Notes under the pieces: generated by a model
Databases searched by the model: none
What the model saw: only the letters and a program-made list of their open reading frames with translations
What the model was told of the DNA's origin: nothing
In this document: positions 52,664 through 63,304 of the stretch, in pieces
How positions within the stretch are numbered: the stretch's first letter is position 1
How the letters are laid out: the number at the start of each line of letters is the position of its first letter
Program-made: the position numbers and the translations under genes
Origin: Diabrotica undecimpunctata
Taxonomy: Eukaryota; Arthropoda; Insecta; Coleoptera; Chrysomelidae
Direction: 5' to 3'
Assembly: GCF_040954645.1 (NCBI RefSeq)
Contig: NC_092806.1
Span: 81,113,943-81,177,942, forward strand
Length of the DNA: 64,000 nucleotides

Positions 52664-52667
<4 letters not shown>
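51278..52667 (-). repeat. 5' LTR of element 4
   Basis: 1,390 bp, the same length as the 3' LTR. Differences seen include CTCAGGG/CTCTGGG, GCTGTTA/GCTATTA, AATAGTA/AATGGTA and CCGCTCC/CCGGTCC. The outer end abuts (TA)n. Confidence 0.92.

Positions 52668-52750
<83 letters not shown>
52668..52750. repeat. (TA)n microsatellite between element 4 and Tc1 element 2
   Basis: About 83 bp of TA, with the LTR on its left and a Tc1 inverted repeat on its right. Confidence 0.95.
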
Positions 52751-52751
<1 letters not shown>

Positions 52752-54363
52752 TTGAGTGCAAAACAATCGACTCAAAAGCGATATTTGAGATTACAACTTC
52801 TGTTTTAATGTAAGAAGTATGAAAATAACAAGATGTAATGTGCAAACAGTAACTTTATTATTGAACTTACAAAAACCGCTATTTCATTATTTGGAAGACG
52901 CATTATAAAAACAATATGCTATACGAACAGAGTTTCTCAAATATTCATCATTGGAACTATCCCAAGAAAGACGTAATGAACAGAGAAATCATCAATTACG
53001 AAATTATTTTTTTTATTTTTCAATATCTGATATTACCACCCCTATTCCTAATTACACTTTCCAGTCGATTTCGCATGGATCGGATGACTTTTCTAATAAA
53101 TTCTTGAGGCATTGCTTCCCATTCATCATTAAGCGCAGCCCTCAATTCCATTATGCTCCTTGGTGCATGATTTCTGTTTCGAACCCTTCGTTTAAGCTCA
53201 TCCCAAACATACTCTATTGGATTTATGTCCGGGCTCAACGCAGGCCAATTTATTGTAGGTATACCGATCTCAGTCAGATAGGTGGTGGTGGCTCGTGCGG
53301 TATGACATCGTGCATTATCATGCAATAAAATAAAGGCATCACCAATAAATCCCACGTATGGAACCACATTTCCTCCAAAATATCTCTGATGTAACGATCC
53401 ACCGTTAAACCTCCACCGCGTCCTCCACCAGGCACGAAAACCAACTCGGTTTTCCCATCCATGGAAATGCCTGCCCAAAATATACAAGAACCGCCTTCAT
53501 ATGACACAATTTCTCGTATACAATATTGAGCAAATCGTTCTCCTGGCCTTCTATAGACTCGACGCCTCTTTTCGTTGCCATGTAGGCAGATCCTACTTTC
53601 GTCGGAGAATAATACCTGACTCCATTGATAGTCGTCCCAATCCAGATGTTCGCGAGCAAATTCTAGTCGCCTTTACTTCTGGGCTGCAGTTAGCTTGGGA
53701 CTCGTAGCTGCCCTGTTCGGTGTCAGGTTGGCTGCTTTAAGTCTCCTTCTAACTGTCCAAACGCTAGTAACCACACCTCTGACCTCTCTAAGCTCTTCTT
53801 TGAGATTAACACCAGTCAAATGTCGATTTCTCAGAGATTTAGATACAAGAAATCGATCATCTCTCTTTGTTGTTGTTCGTTTACGGCCTCCTCCTTGTCG
53901 GCGGACATAATCACCAGTATCTTGGTACCGACGATATACTCGGAACACAGCAGATTGGTTTAAATTTAGTCGATTTGTCACGGCCCTCTGGCTCAGGTCT
54001 TCTCTCAATAATGCTACTGCTTGAGCTGCTTTGACAGATGTGGTATCCATTCGTTATGTAGTTGCGAACTTAATTGACTCATGTTTTAGTGCATCGCTAT
54101 GGAAATTGATGCCTACGATGTTAACCGAACGCGTTAAGTCGGTGCGTGTCAATTTTAATGAATCAAATTCTGACCCCCTCTCTACATGTTGCATTATTTA
54201 TTTGTAATACGTCACCCGATTTACCAAAAACCAAAACTTTTTTCAAACTCAATAATGAGGATAATAATTGTACAATAAATATTATTAAATTTACACCTTT
54301 TAGATTGAAACAGGAGATAGAGTTTCGCAAAATAATTTTGAGTCGATTTTTTGCACTCAAGTG
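52751..54363 (-). mobile_element. Tc1-like DNA transposon 2
   Basis: Terminal inverted repeats of about 27 bp: CTTGAGTGCAAAACAATCGA on the left and the complement of CACTTGAGTGCAAAAAATCG on the right. The left end has lost the terminal CA. It is TA-flanked. The family differs from Tc1 element 1, with different inverted repeats and a different transposase. Confidence 0.9.
53020..54050 (-). pseudogene. Tc1-like DD34E transposase, frameshifted
   Basis: It starts MDTTSVKAAQAVALLRED at 54050. The N-terminal HTH (SQRAVTNRLNLNQSAVFRVY) and an AT-hook-like GGGRKRTTTKRDD are intact to about 53673. The first catalytic Asp is in LFSDESRI, followed by IFWAGISMDG. The second is in LHDNARCH and the Glu in SPDINPIEYVW, with 34 residues between, so it is DD34E. 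The protein ends RNRGGNIRY. Frameshifts near 53660, 53500 and 53400 break it. The catalytic residues themselves are all retained, so the damage may be recent. Confidence 0.88.
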
Positions 54364-54648
54364 TATATAAGGATTGCATTCGTCAGCAAATACTTTCCGT
54401 TACCAAATCCTAACTTCCATTTATCCCGAACCGCGAGCCGAAAGCCAAGGTCAAGTACAGGTCTCGTCATTTCGGAAGGCATCTAATTTGCATATTATCG
54501 CACTGGGCAGAGGTCAAAATTTGACATTTCTACCTAAGCCACGCCTTAGCAGTAAATAATTTCAATACTCAGTAGCGCAGCAGTGCAGTTGAGAACAAGT
54601 TGTGTGTTAAATATTAGATAATTTTATTTTCAAACAATCTTGCTGAAA
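54364..54648. other. Upstream region of the spliced DDE-transposase gene
   Basis: No gene. It probably contains the left end and promoter of the element whose first exon starts at 54649. I could not define inverted repeats. Confidence 0.35.
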
Positions 54649-56863
54649 ATGGACGGAAAAAAGCGTAGCGTTATTAAAGAGCAGGGTCGTCAAATAATAT
54701 TTAATGTGTATAATTATTTTAAAAATATGAAAAGTGAAATGGACACTCTGCTAATGGTAAAAAATAAGACTGCTGAAGCAACAGGTAAGGAGTTTCATTC
54801 ACAAGGCATTTAGTATTAATTTTTGATACTCAAATTCAATGTTCCAACACTTTTTACTTTTAGTTCTCAATGTCACTTATTTGTCAATCTTTTATACTCT
54901 GCTTTTGTACTCCATTTTGCCTACCTTCGCTTCTCTTTTGTATTGGGTGTGTCGAAAATACCATTTTCGAATTATTTCTTTTTTCATTCCTTCGATGTGT
55001 CCTAAATATCGTATTCTCTGCACTTTCGTTACAGTCGTTATTTTTAGCTATTATTACGTTTACTTCGTTATTTTGTTTACTACTTCTTGGTCTGTAGGTA
55101 GTTCTATTACTATGTGGTCATCTACAATTCCATGGTTTGTTTCCATTACTACTTCATTTTTATTTACCATAACTTTTTGTAAAATAATAACCACATTTAC
55201 TGTAAAAAGTTTTGCCAAATTGTCATTATTCCCCTAGATAGTTCATTTAGTAATAGATCGTCATCATTTTCCATATGTGGAGAAAGAGTTCATAGGTTCT
55301 TGTTTTCGTAGAAAGCTCTTATTTATTTACTTTTTAATTTTCTACTATCGCTTTGAGTTACTTCTCAATGTACTTTTTTGTTTCTTTATGTTGTCTTAAA
55401 GTAATTACTATTTAAATGGGAATAAGCCACAATTAAAAGTTAAAGTACGTTTATTGACGTTTCAATTTCCACTTCGGAAATCGTTCTCAAAATACAAACA
55501 TTAGTAAATTGTAAAAATTATTAATTTACTAATGTTTGTATTTTGAGAACGATTTCCGAAGTGGAAATTGAAACGTCAATAAACCTACTTTAACCTTTAA
55601 TTGTGGCTTATTCCCATTTAAATAGTAATTACTTTAAAATGCCACAAGAAAATAGCTTCAGAACAATTTTATGTTGTCTATTTAAAATTTGAAGAATTAT
55701 TTCTGCAACATACCAATTATTTTGAATTATTATTTACGTCTTCATCATCATTATCAATGGCGTTACAACTCTTCGTGAGCATTTGCCGCATTTACTATTG
55801 CCTTCCAAGTTTGTCGGTCCTGTGCCACTATTTCCCATTTTCTCACTCCCATTTTCTCCAGATCTTTTGTTACTGCATCTTTAATTTTACTTATACGCTG
55901 ATTATATTTACGTCGTTATAGGCATTTCTGTACGGACCGTATCCAGAATACTACAAGAGAGCAAACGGTCTCTAGATAATAAAAACAAAGTTGAATTTTC
56001 TTTAAAGAGACCTTTACGAAAGTCACCTGTGACAGGTTTACCAGAATATCAAATTACAGATATTCGGCGTATAATACACGATTTTCATAGAACAGAGAAT
56101 TGTCGTGTTACTGTTAATGAATTGAAGAACAAAATTGAGAGAGATTTGGACATTAAAGTATCAGAAGCCTCGCTGCGAAGAATTCTTCGAAATATGAATT
56201 TCCGTTGGAGAAGAGCACAGGACAACAGAAAATTGTTGGTTGAAAAGACGGAAATAAGGGCTTGGAGAATCAAATATTTAAGACTTATCAAAGATTATAG
56301 AAACGAAAACAGACCCATTGTTTACCTCGATGAGACATTATGTACACAGTGGACATACTTTGTCGAAAACTTGGAATGATAATTCTAGTAAAGGGTTACT
56401 GATGAACATTTCAAAGGGTCAACGTTTAATAATAGTGCATGCTGGTGGTGAAATGGGATTTATTCCAAACGCGCTTTTAATATTTAAGTCTGGTAGTAAA
56501 TCCGGTGACTACTACTTAGAAATGAATGCCACGAATTACCGCAAATGGCTAAAGGAAAAACTAATTCCAAATTTACCGCCTAACTCAGTAGTTGTTTGCG
56601 ATAATGCCTCATATCGGTGCAAGTGAATCCTGCGCCTAATAGTAATTCAAAAAAAAAAGATAGGATTGATTGGCTGATTAAAAAAACAATATAACATTTA
56701 ATCCTCAAAGTTTTAAACCCGAATTGTATGCGTTGATTAAGTACCATAAAAATCGCTTCAAAAGGTATGAATTCGATGAACTTTTGCGTGAATATGGTCA
56801 CACTCCTTTACGGTTACCTCCATACCATCCGGATTTAAATCCGATAGAGCTAATGAATCTACG
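54649..56863 (+). pseudogene. Two-exon IS630/Tc1-type DDE transposase gene, broken
   Basis: Exon 1 is 54649-54784 (MDGKKRSVIKEQGRQ...). It ends CAACAG before GTAAGG. Exon 2 starts at 55922 after TTATAG, splitting a Gly codon, and continues in frame (ISVRTVSRILQESK). Together they give the N-terminal HTH, then a second winged-helix-like part (VSEASLRRILRNMNFRW). The catalytic Asp is in VYLDET, the second in VVVCDNASY, and the Glu in HPDLNPIEL. Frameshifts occur near 56339 (extra T), 56617 and 56690. The sequence leaves the family right after NPIEL, where a GGACGC minisatellite begins, so the C-terminus is lost. The intron (54785-55921) carries a fold-back insertion. Confidence 0.8.
55397..55667. 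mobile_element. Short fold-back element (271 bp) with 12 bp target duplication
   Basis: Arms of about 114 bp (55397-55510 and 55523-55636) surround a 12 bp spacer. A 31 nt one-sided tail (AAATGCCACAAGAAAATAGC...) is the complement of the tail of the 21.97 kb copy. TTTATGTTGTCT flanks it at 55385-55396 and 55668-55679. The arms match only the outer ~105 bp of the large element, so internal length varies while ends and tail are kept. It lies in the transposase intron. Confidence 0.82.
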
Positions 56864-56950
56864 ACAAAAGGACGCGGAAAACAGGACGCGAGACCAAAGG
56901 ACGCGGAAAAAAGGACGCGCGAAAAAAGGACGCGTGGAAAAAAGGACGCA
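56864..56950 (+). repeat. GGACGC minisatellite
   Basis: Six AGGACGC units spaced 14-16 bp apart (at 56869, 56883, 56898, 56912, 56927 and 56943), separated by A-rich spacers. It starts abruptly inside the transposase coding region. Confidence 0.85.
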
Positions 56951-58164
56951 TATTATTAATGAATTACTATAAATAGTTTATTTTAATTGACATTAGCCAT
57001 TACCCCCTTTTTATCCCCATATGTTATTACAGAAAATGATTCTACCTAATCTAAAATCGGTTACGGTAAGAGTAAAAAGTGAAAAATAATTATATGAAAA
57101 AAACTTGCCCTCACATTTTATCGAGGCTTAGGACTAAAATATCTTAAGTAAAATAATAAATACTAATATAATGTTGATTCAAGATTTCTGGTATTGAAAC
57201 AGGTTAGATTCCATATTATCAGAATTATGTATGGGATTAGAAAAACCCAAGTACCAGCCCAGTAAGGGGTCTAATGAGGGTTTAACGCGAACCGGAAGGT
57301 TGGTAAATTCCGCAGGTAATGTTAAGAATGTAAATAGAAACGATTAGTAAGAAAATAAAACTTTCTAATTGTTTGATAATTGTTTTTAAGAAATGAATAT
57401 TACAAAAGGTCCGATATAACAAAACATTATTAACCAAATTGTTTATATAGGGGAAACTTGTCGCGGTAGGTAATTTATTCTGTTCTTAACAAGAAAACAT
57501 TTTACAAATTGATATCAGATTGATATCAGATATGTATACACATTTTGTACAAAAAACATTTTTTGAGAACGATTTCATGAATGGATATCAGAATGTTAAA
57601 CATTAAATAATTAAAAATGTGATTCTAATCCCAATCACAACCAATATTTTTGACATAATCCCATAAAAACCTAATATTTATCTTAAACTATTCACTGATA
57701 GCTTCGATTAAACAGCTTGGAAATTCAAATAATATGTAAAATATTCCCCTACACAATTCTCTGGGAAAAAATATCTAAATTGAATAACAACTGAACATTG
57801 ATATAAAAAAACTTGTTGGTTGACCCCAGCCGGCCGGCAGGTAGTTTCAATGTCTTCATTTGAACTTGACCCAAAACCGATCGATATTTTTATGTTTTCA
57901 AATATTGTTTAAGTATTAACACTGGCAACATCTATTGGCTTTAAAATGATACCAAATACAGTAATTTTACCTCCCAATGTTAAAATGATGGTTTGATGTA
58001 AAAAATTTAATTTATAAAAAAATCGGATTATTAAAAAATCGACAACGGTGCCAAGCCTACAAAGGTGCACTAAACGAACATACACGACTTATAAATAGAA
58101 AATGATAGCATTTCTTGGTGATGCTAAATTACTGCAACGTGAAAAGAGCTTAAAACGATAGCGG

Positions 58165-58167
<3 letters not shown>
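56951..58167. other. Unassigned AT-rich sequence
   Basis: No frame of note and no repeat recognised. Confidence 0.4.

Positions 58168-58200
<33 letters not shown>
58168..58200. repeat. (TA)n microsatellite
   Basis: About 33 bp of TA directly before the inverted Penelope-like repeat. Confidence 0.9.
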
Positions 58201-58204
<4 letters not shown>

Positions 58205-58477
58205 CGGATAAATTTCCGCGGTCAGATGAATGAAAATTACTTAGTTCTCGGGAAGAACCGCGTTGAGAATTTATTACTCGGCGTTTCGGCACCCATTTTG
58301 GAGCCATTATCAAGAGTGATACGGTTCGGTTCGAGTTCGGGGTCTCACTCTGCCTACTCCCCTCACTCGAGACGTACCAGTATCGTGTTCTATATTGCAA
58401 GAACTGTCTCTCGGCACTGAGGTCTCAATCTGCCTACTCCTCAGTGTCGAGTGACAACCGGTCTTAGTCTTACCCTG
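58201..58477 (-). repeat. Inverted PLE terminal repeat (pLTR)
   Basis: Complement of the forward pLTRs, from TGTTCGGATAAATTTCCGCG to GACAACCGGTC. It carries the stem-loop GGCTCC-AAAAT-GGGTGCC followed by GAAACG on the minus strand (58278-58313). It abuts (TA)n. Confidence 0.82.
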
Positions 58478-58479
58478 AC

Positions 58480-58735
58480 AATATCAAATTCAGACAAAAT
58501 AAATTTCGAAAAAGCAAAAACCATCGCTCCCATCCGCTCCTTAAAATCGAGAATCATTCGTGAAGCCATCGAGATCGAAAAGCGGCCCAACAGTTTAAAC
58601 ACGCGCGATGACGCTAAACGACTGCCGGCAACATGGCGACCGTTGCTTCAGCGACCCCCCACCCCAACCCACACCGCTCAGGCCACGTCAGAGCATACCG
58701 TTCCCGCGCTCACAGATGGTATAAAAGCAGCCTCA
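58480..58735 (+). pseudogene. PLE copy 1: C-terminal tail only
   Basis: It reads INFEKAKTIAPIRSL, RDDAKRLPATWRPLLQR, the segment after GIY-YIG in the other copies. Its 5' side is joined to the inverted pLTR, so RT and most of GIY-YIG are missing. The short tail carries no catalytic residue. Confidence 0.75.
58720..58727 (+). promoter_or_regulatory. TATA box upstream of the PLE terminal repeat
   Basis: TATAAAAG lies 16 nt before the conserved CAGGGTAAGAC. The same element occurs at 60027-60034 and 62841-62848, suggesting an internal promoter that drives the next copy downstream. Confidence 0.55.
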
Positions 58736-59005
58736 CAGGGTAAGACAGGTTGTCACTCGACACTGAGGAGTAGACAGATTAAGACCTCAGTACCGGTTGA
58801 CGGTTGTTGTATTTATACGGAACAAGATACTGGTATGTCACGAGTGAGGGGAGTAGGCAGATTGAGACCCCGAACTCGAACGGAACCGTATCCTTCTTGA
58901 AAATGGCTCCAAAATGGGTGCCGAAACGTCGAGTTTTAAAATCTCAACGCGGTTCTTCCCGAGAACTCAGTAATTTTCATTTATCTGACCGCGGAAATTT
59001 ATCCG

Positions 59006-59009
<4 letters not shown>
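58736..59009 (+). repeat. PLE terminal repeat (pLTR), forward copy 1
   Basis: CAGGGTAAGAC to TTATCCGAACA. It includes duplicated GAGGAGTAGGCAGATTGAGAC-like units and the stem-loop plus GAAACGTCG at 58893-58931. (TA)n follows. Confidence 0.8.

Positions 59010-59094
<85 letters not shown>
59010..59094. repeat. (TA)n microsatellite inside the PLE cluster
   Basis: About 85 bp of TA between the end of a pLTR and an inverted 40 bp pLTR fragment (59095-59134). Confidence 0.95.
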
Positions 59095-59098
<4 letters not shown>

Positions 59099-59134
59099 AT
59101 TACTTAGTTCTCGGGAAGAACCGCTGATACATCC

Positions 59135-60041
59135 TAGTATTCAATTCACGATGGAAGTTGAGTCTGAAGCGTCTTTGCCATTCCTTGATGTTCTTATTCA
59201 GAAAAACTTACCTCACAGCTTTTCCTATTCCGTGTACCGGAAACCCACTCATACAAACCGATATCTTAATGCCCAGTCACATCATCACCCCGCCCAAGTC
59301 AATTCAGTTGTCAACACTCTCATTTCTCGTTCCATAAGACTTAGCGACAACAATCATAGGTCATCCGAAATTAATTCAATAAGGCAAACACTCTTACAAA
59401 ACGGCTACCACAAAACCCAAATCAATAAGAGCATTCAAAAACATCTAAACCCCATTCCATCCAAAAAAGAAACCTTGCCGCCGGAACAACCCAAAATCTT
59501 TCTACCTTTTATTAAAGGTGTCACTGATAAAATCAGTAGAACTCTTCTTCCTCTAAATATCAAAACCATCTTCACTACTCACTCCAAGTTATCTAATCTC
59601 GTCAGATCCGTAAAAGATCAAATCCCTAATGAAGACCATGGTGTCTACGAGATACCCTGTTTCAGTTGCCCACGTACATACATCGGACAGACAAACCGAC
59701 GAATCCATAACCGTATTTACGAACATTCTATATCTGTCAAACATTCCGATACTACTTCAGCCCTAGCCCAACATCATATTCAAACAGGCCACAAAATAGA
59801 TTTCGAAAAAGCAAAAACCATCGCCCCCCATCCGCTCCTTAAAATTGAGAATCATTCGTAAAGCTATCGAAATCGAAAAACGGCCTAACAGCTTGAACAC
59901 GCGCGATGACGCGAAACGATTGCCGGCAACATGGCGACCCCTGCTTCAGCGACCTCCCGCCCACACCGCCCAGGCCACGTCAGTTCAGACCACGTCAGCG
60001 CATACCGTTCCCGCGCATACAGCGAGTATAAAAGCAGCGAC
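59135..60041 (+). pseudogene. PLE copy 2: RT C-terminus and GIY-YIG endonuclease
   Basis: The frame 59151-59861 starts inside the RT (SLPFLDVLI, YSVYRKPTHTNRYL), passes the thumb-like region, and ends with a GIY-YIG nuclease: GVYEIPCFSCPRTYIGQTNR from about residue 164, then RIYEH. This nuclease nicks target DNA for priming. A frame change near 59845 leads to the C-terminal tail (RDDAKRLPATWRPLL), the probable result of one lost base after IAPHPLLKI. The RT palm is missing because the 5' part is joined to an inverted pLTR fragment. The copy is partial and inactive. Confidence 0.85.
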
Positions 60042-60452
60042 ACAGGGTAAGACCGGTTGTCACTCGACACTGAGGAGTAGGCAGATTGTGACATCAGTGC
60101 CGAGAGACAGTTCTTGCAATATAGAACACGATACTGGTACGTCTCGAGTGAGGGGAGTAGGCAGAGTGAGACCCCGAACTCGAACCGAACCGTATCAGCG
60201 GTTCGGTTCGAGGAGTAGGCAGATTGAGACCTCAGTGCCGGCTAACGGTTCTTGTATTTATACGGAACAAGATACTGGTACGTCACGAAAGGGGAGTAGG
60301 CAGATTGAGACCCCGAACTCGAACAGAATCGTATCCTTCTTGAAAATGGCTCTAAAATGGGTGCCGAAACGTCGAGCTTTAAATTTTCAACGCGGTTCTT
60401 CCCGAGAACTCAGTAATTCTCATTTATCTGACCGCGGAAATTTATCCGAACA
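60042..60452 (+). repeat. PLE terminal repeat (pLTR), forward copy 2, expanded
   Basis: Longer than the other pLTRs by about 140 bp, because the segment with GAGGAGTAGGCAGATTGAGAC and the TATTTATACGGAACAAG stretch is repeated in tandem with divergence. Stem-loop plus GAAACGTCG at 60336-60374. Confidence 0.8.
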
Positions 60453-62856
60453 TTTTATTCGCCTCTACGGGGAGGAATTTTTCATTCTTACTAAATCTTT
60501 TTCTAATCTTCTAACACACAAATACCGTCTTCTTTGTGATCTTGCTTTTTTTTTTTAAATCATGTCGTGACCATCAAGTCATTCCAAAATCTCTTCAAGG
60601 TAAACATCACACCAAATCTTCATCTATTTCCAAAATTCTTAGAGCCACTGATTTTTCGCTTCTTAAAAATTCATTCATTCCACCTGACGCAACTTAGATA
60701 CAACAAATTCCCAACTTCTCAAAACCTACAATAACATCAATTCTTTCAATATCCATCCATTATTATGGGACACTTTCGATCGTCTTTCTCACCAAAAAGC
60801 CCAACACATTTCTGACAACAAAACCCAAACCCAGAAACACAAACTGGACCAACTTATCTCTCAGCAAAATCCACAGCCTACTTCAAATCAACAACCTTCT
60901 ACTGTCGTTCACAATTTCTCAAATATTCACATATCCGATTCAGCTACCAAAGCTCTGTCAAAAGACTTCAATTTCTGTGTCACTCCTCTTTCCATCCCAA
61001 CTGAGAAAATTATTTGTCAAACTGAAGAAGCTATTTCTCATCTTCCTTCCGACCAACTGAAGTTGCCAGACAAGATGTCGCCAGAATTCTCCGTACTTCC
61101 AAACGCCCACCTTCAAATATCAGTCTTTCAGAAAGACGTGCCCTCAAAGAACTTTACAACAACCCTGACATCGTCATCCTTCCGGCCGACAAAGGTAATA
61201 CCACCGTCATTCTCAACTCTTCTAACTATTTCGACAAAATGTCCGAACTTCTGAATTCCACAGAATACAAACGTGTCCCAAACGATCCAACCACATATCT
61301 AGAAAAAACGACCAAATCCATTATAAATAAGTCTACTCTACCCAGACCTCAAAAAATCTCTTATAACCAGAGAAAAATCATCCCGAATTCAAAAGATATA
61401 CGACCTTCCAAAAATCCATACGCCCAATGTTCCCCTAAGACCCATCGTCAGTGCATACAACTGTCCCACTCAGAAGTTGGTAAAACATCTCGCTTTATCC
61501 TTACAACCATTAGCCGAAAACCCCTCGTCCTTTCTCAAAAACTCTTTTCATTTCATTGATCTTCTGAAAAACTTTTCTATTTCACCCTCAGATATACTAG
61601 TCAGTTTTGACATTGTTTCTTTATTCACCAACATTCCCATCGATAAAACCATTTAAATCTTGGACTCTAAACATCAAATTCCCCAAGACATATTATCTCT
61701 TATAAAATATTGCATGTCTAATACATATTTTTGGTTCCAAAATCATTTCTATCGTCAAATCAAAGGTGCCCCAATGGGATCGCCCCTCTCTCCCGTAATA
61801 GCAGATATCTACATGGAACATTTCGAAACAACAGCCTTGTCCTCGTCAAATCTCAAACCCAGCCGCTGGTTACGGTACGCTGATGACACCTTTGTCATTT
61901 GGCCCCATGATAAAGACACATTGGATCTCTTCCTCTCCCACCTGAATGGAATACATCACAGCATTCAATTCACGATGGAAGTTGAGTCTAAAGCGTCTCT
62001 GCCATTCCTTGATGTTCTTATTCAGAAAAATCCACCTCACAGTTTTTTCTATTCGGTGTACCGGAAACCCACTGATACAAACCGCTATCTCAATGCCCAG
62101 TTACATCATCACCCCGCCCAACTCAATTCAGTCATCAACACTCTTATTTCCCGTTCCATAAGACTTAGCGACAACAATCACAGGTCATCCGAAATCAATT
62201 CAATAAGACAAACACTCTTACAAAACGGCTACCACAAAACCCAAATCAATAGAAGCATTCAAAAACTTCTAAACCCCATTCCATCCAAAAAAGAAACCTT
62301 GCCGCCGGACCAACCCAAAATCTTTCTACCTTTTATTAAAGGTGTCACTGACAAGATCAGTAGAACTCTTATACCTCTAAACATCAAAACCATCTTCACT
62401 ACTCACTCCAAGTTGTCCAATCTCGTCAGATCCGTAAAAGACTAAATCCCCAATGAAGACCATGGTGTCTACGAGATCCGTTGTTCCAGTTGTCCACGTA
62501 CATTCGTAGGATAGACAAACCGACGAATCCATAACCGTATTTACGAACATTCTTTATCAGTCAAACATTCCGATACCACTTCAGCCCTAGCCAAACATCA
62601 TATTCAGACAGGCCACAAAATAAATTTCGAAAAAGCAAAAACCATCGCTCCCATCCGCTCCTTAAAATTGAGAATCATTCGTGAAACCATCGATATCGAA
62701 AAATGGCCTAGCAGTTTAAACAGGCGCGATGACGCTAAACGACTGCCGGCAACATGGCGACCGTTGCTTCAGCGACCCCCCACCCCAACCCACACCGCTC
62801 AGGCCACGTCAGAGCATACCGTTCCCGAGCTCACGGATGGTATAAAAGCAGCCTTA
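60453..62856 (+). pseudogene. PLE copy 3: nearly full-length RT plus GIY-YIG, broken
   Basis: The N-terminal part starts at about 60453 (RLYGEEFFILTKSFSNLL) and breaks repeatedly. VILPADKG and TTVIL near 61170-61210 mark the region before the RT palm. The palm is in frame from 61660: FYRQIKGAPMGSPLSPV and the catalytic YADD in RYADDTFVIW at 61876. The thumb and linker match copy 2. A TAA at 62443-62445 and a TAG near 62512 interrupt the GIY-YIG domain (GVYEI at 62463, RIYEHS). The tail ends before pLTR 3. All domains of a PLE are present in order, so this copy defines the family, although it cannot be active. Confidence 0.85.
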
Positions 62857-63096
62857 CAGGGTAAGACCGGTTGTCACTCGACACTGAGGAGTAGGCAGAT
62901 TGAGACTTAAGTGCCGGTTGACGGTTCTTGTATTTATACGGAACAAGATACTGGTACGTCACGAGTGAGAGGAGTAAGCAGATTGAGACCCCGAACTCGA
63001 ACGGAACCGTATCCTTCTTGAAAATGGCTCCAAAATGGGTGCCGAAACGTCGAGCTTTAAATTCTTAACGCGGTTCTTCCCGAGAACTCAGTAATG
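62857..63096 (+). repeat. PLE terminal repeat (pLTR), forward copy 3, truncated
   Basis: It runs from CAGGGTAAGACC to GAGAACTCAGTAAT and then stops, lacking the last ~40 bp. Stem-loop plus GAAACGTCG at 63013-63052. LINE sequence follows directly. Confidence 0.78.
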
Positions 63097-63099
63097 ATG

Positions 63100-63218
63100 C
63101 TACTTTTCACGTAAAAATATTAAATTAAATAGATTAAAAATAAATCTCGACAAAACAAAGATATTAAGCAACAGCCTAGAAAACATCACGATAGATAACA
63201 TCAATATAGAAAAGGTCG

Positions 63219-63304
<86 letters not shown>

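Larger units (their letters stand above)
46930..52667 (-). mobile_element. Young non-autonomous Ty3/gypsy element 4 (family 3), RT/IN deleted
   Basis: Two 1,390 bp LTRs of equal length differ by about eight substitutions that I could find, so insertion was recent. Between them lie a primer site, gag, protease, the very start of RT and the last codons of integrase. About 2.4 kb that element 2 has in this position is absent. It sits in a (TA)n tract. With cis-acting sites intact it could be mobilised by a relative. Confidence 0.92.
58201..63096 (+). mobile_element. Cluster of Penelope-like element (PLE) copies, head to tail
   Basis: Three partial or near-complete copies in the same orientation, separated by terminal repeats (pLTRs) at 58736-59009, 60042-60452 and 62857-63096, with one inverted pLTR at 58201-58477. 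PLEs are retroelements whose RT is joined to a GIY-YIG endonuclease. Tandem copies sharing pLTRs and an inverted leading pLTR are typical of the group. Confidence 0.88.
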
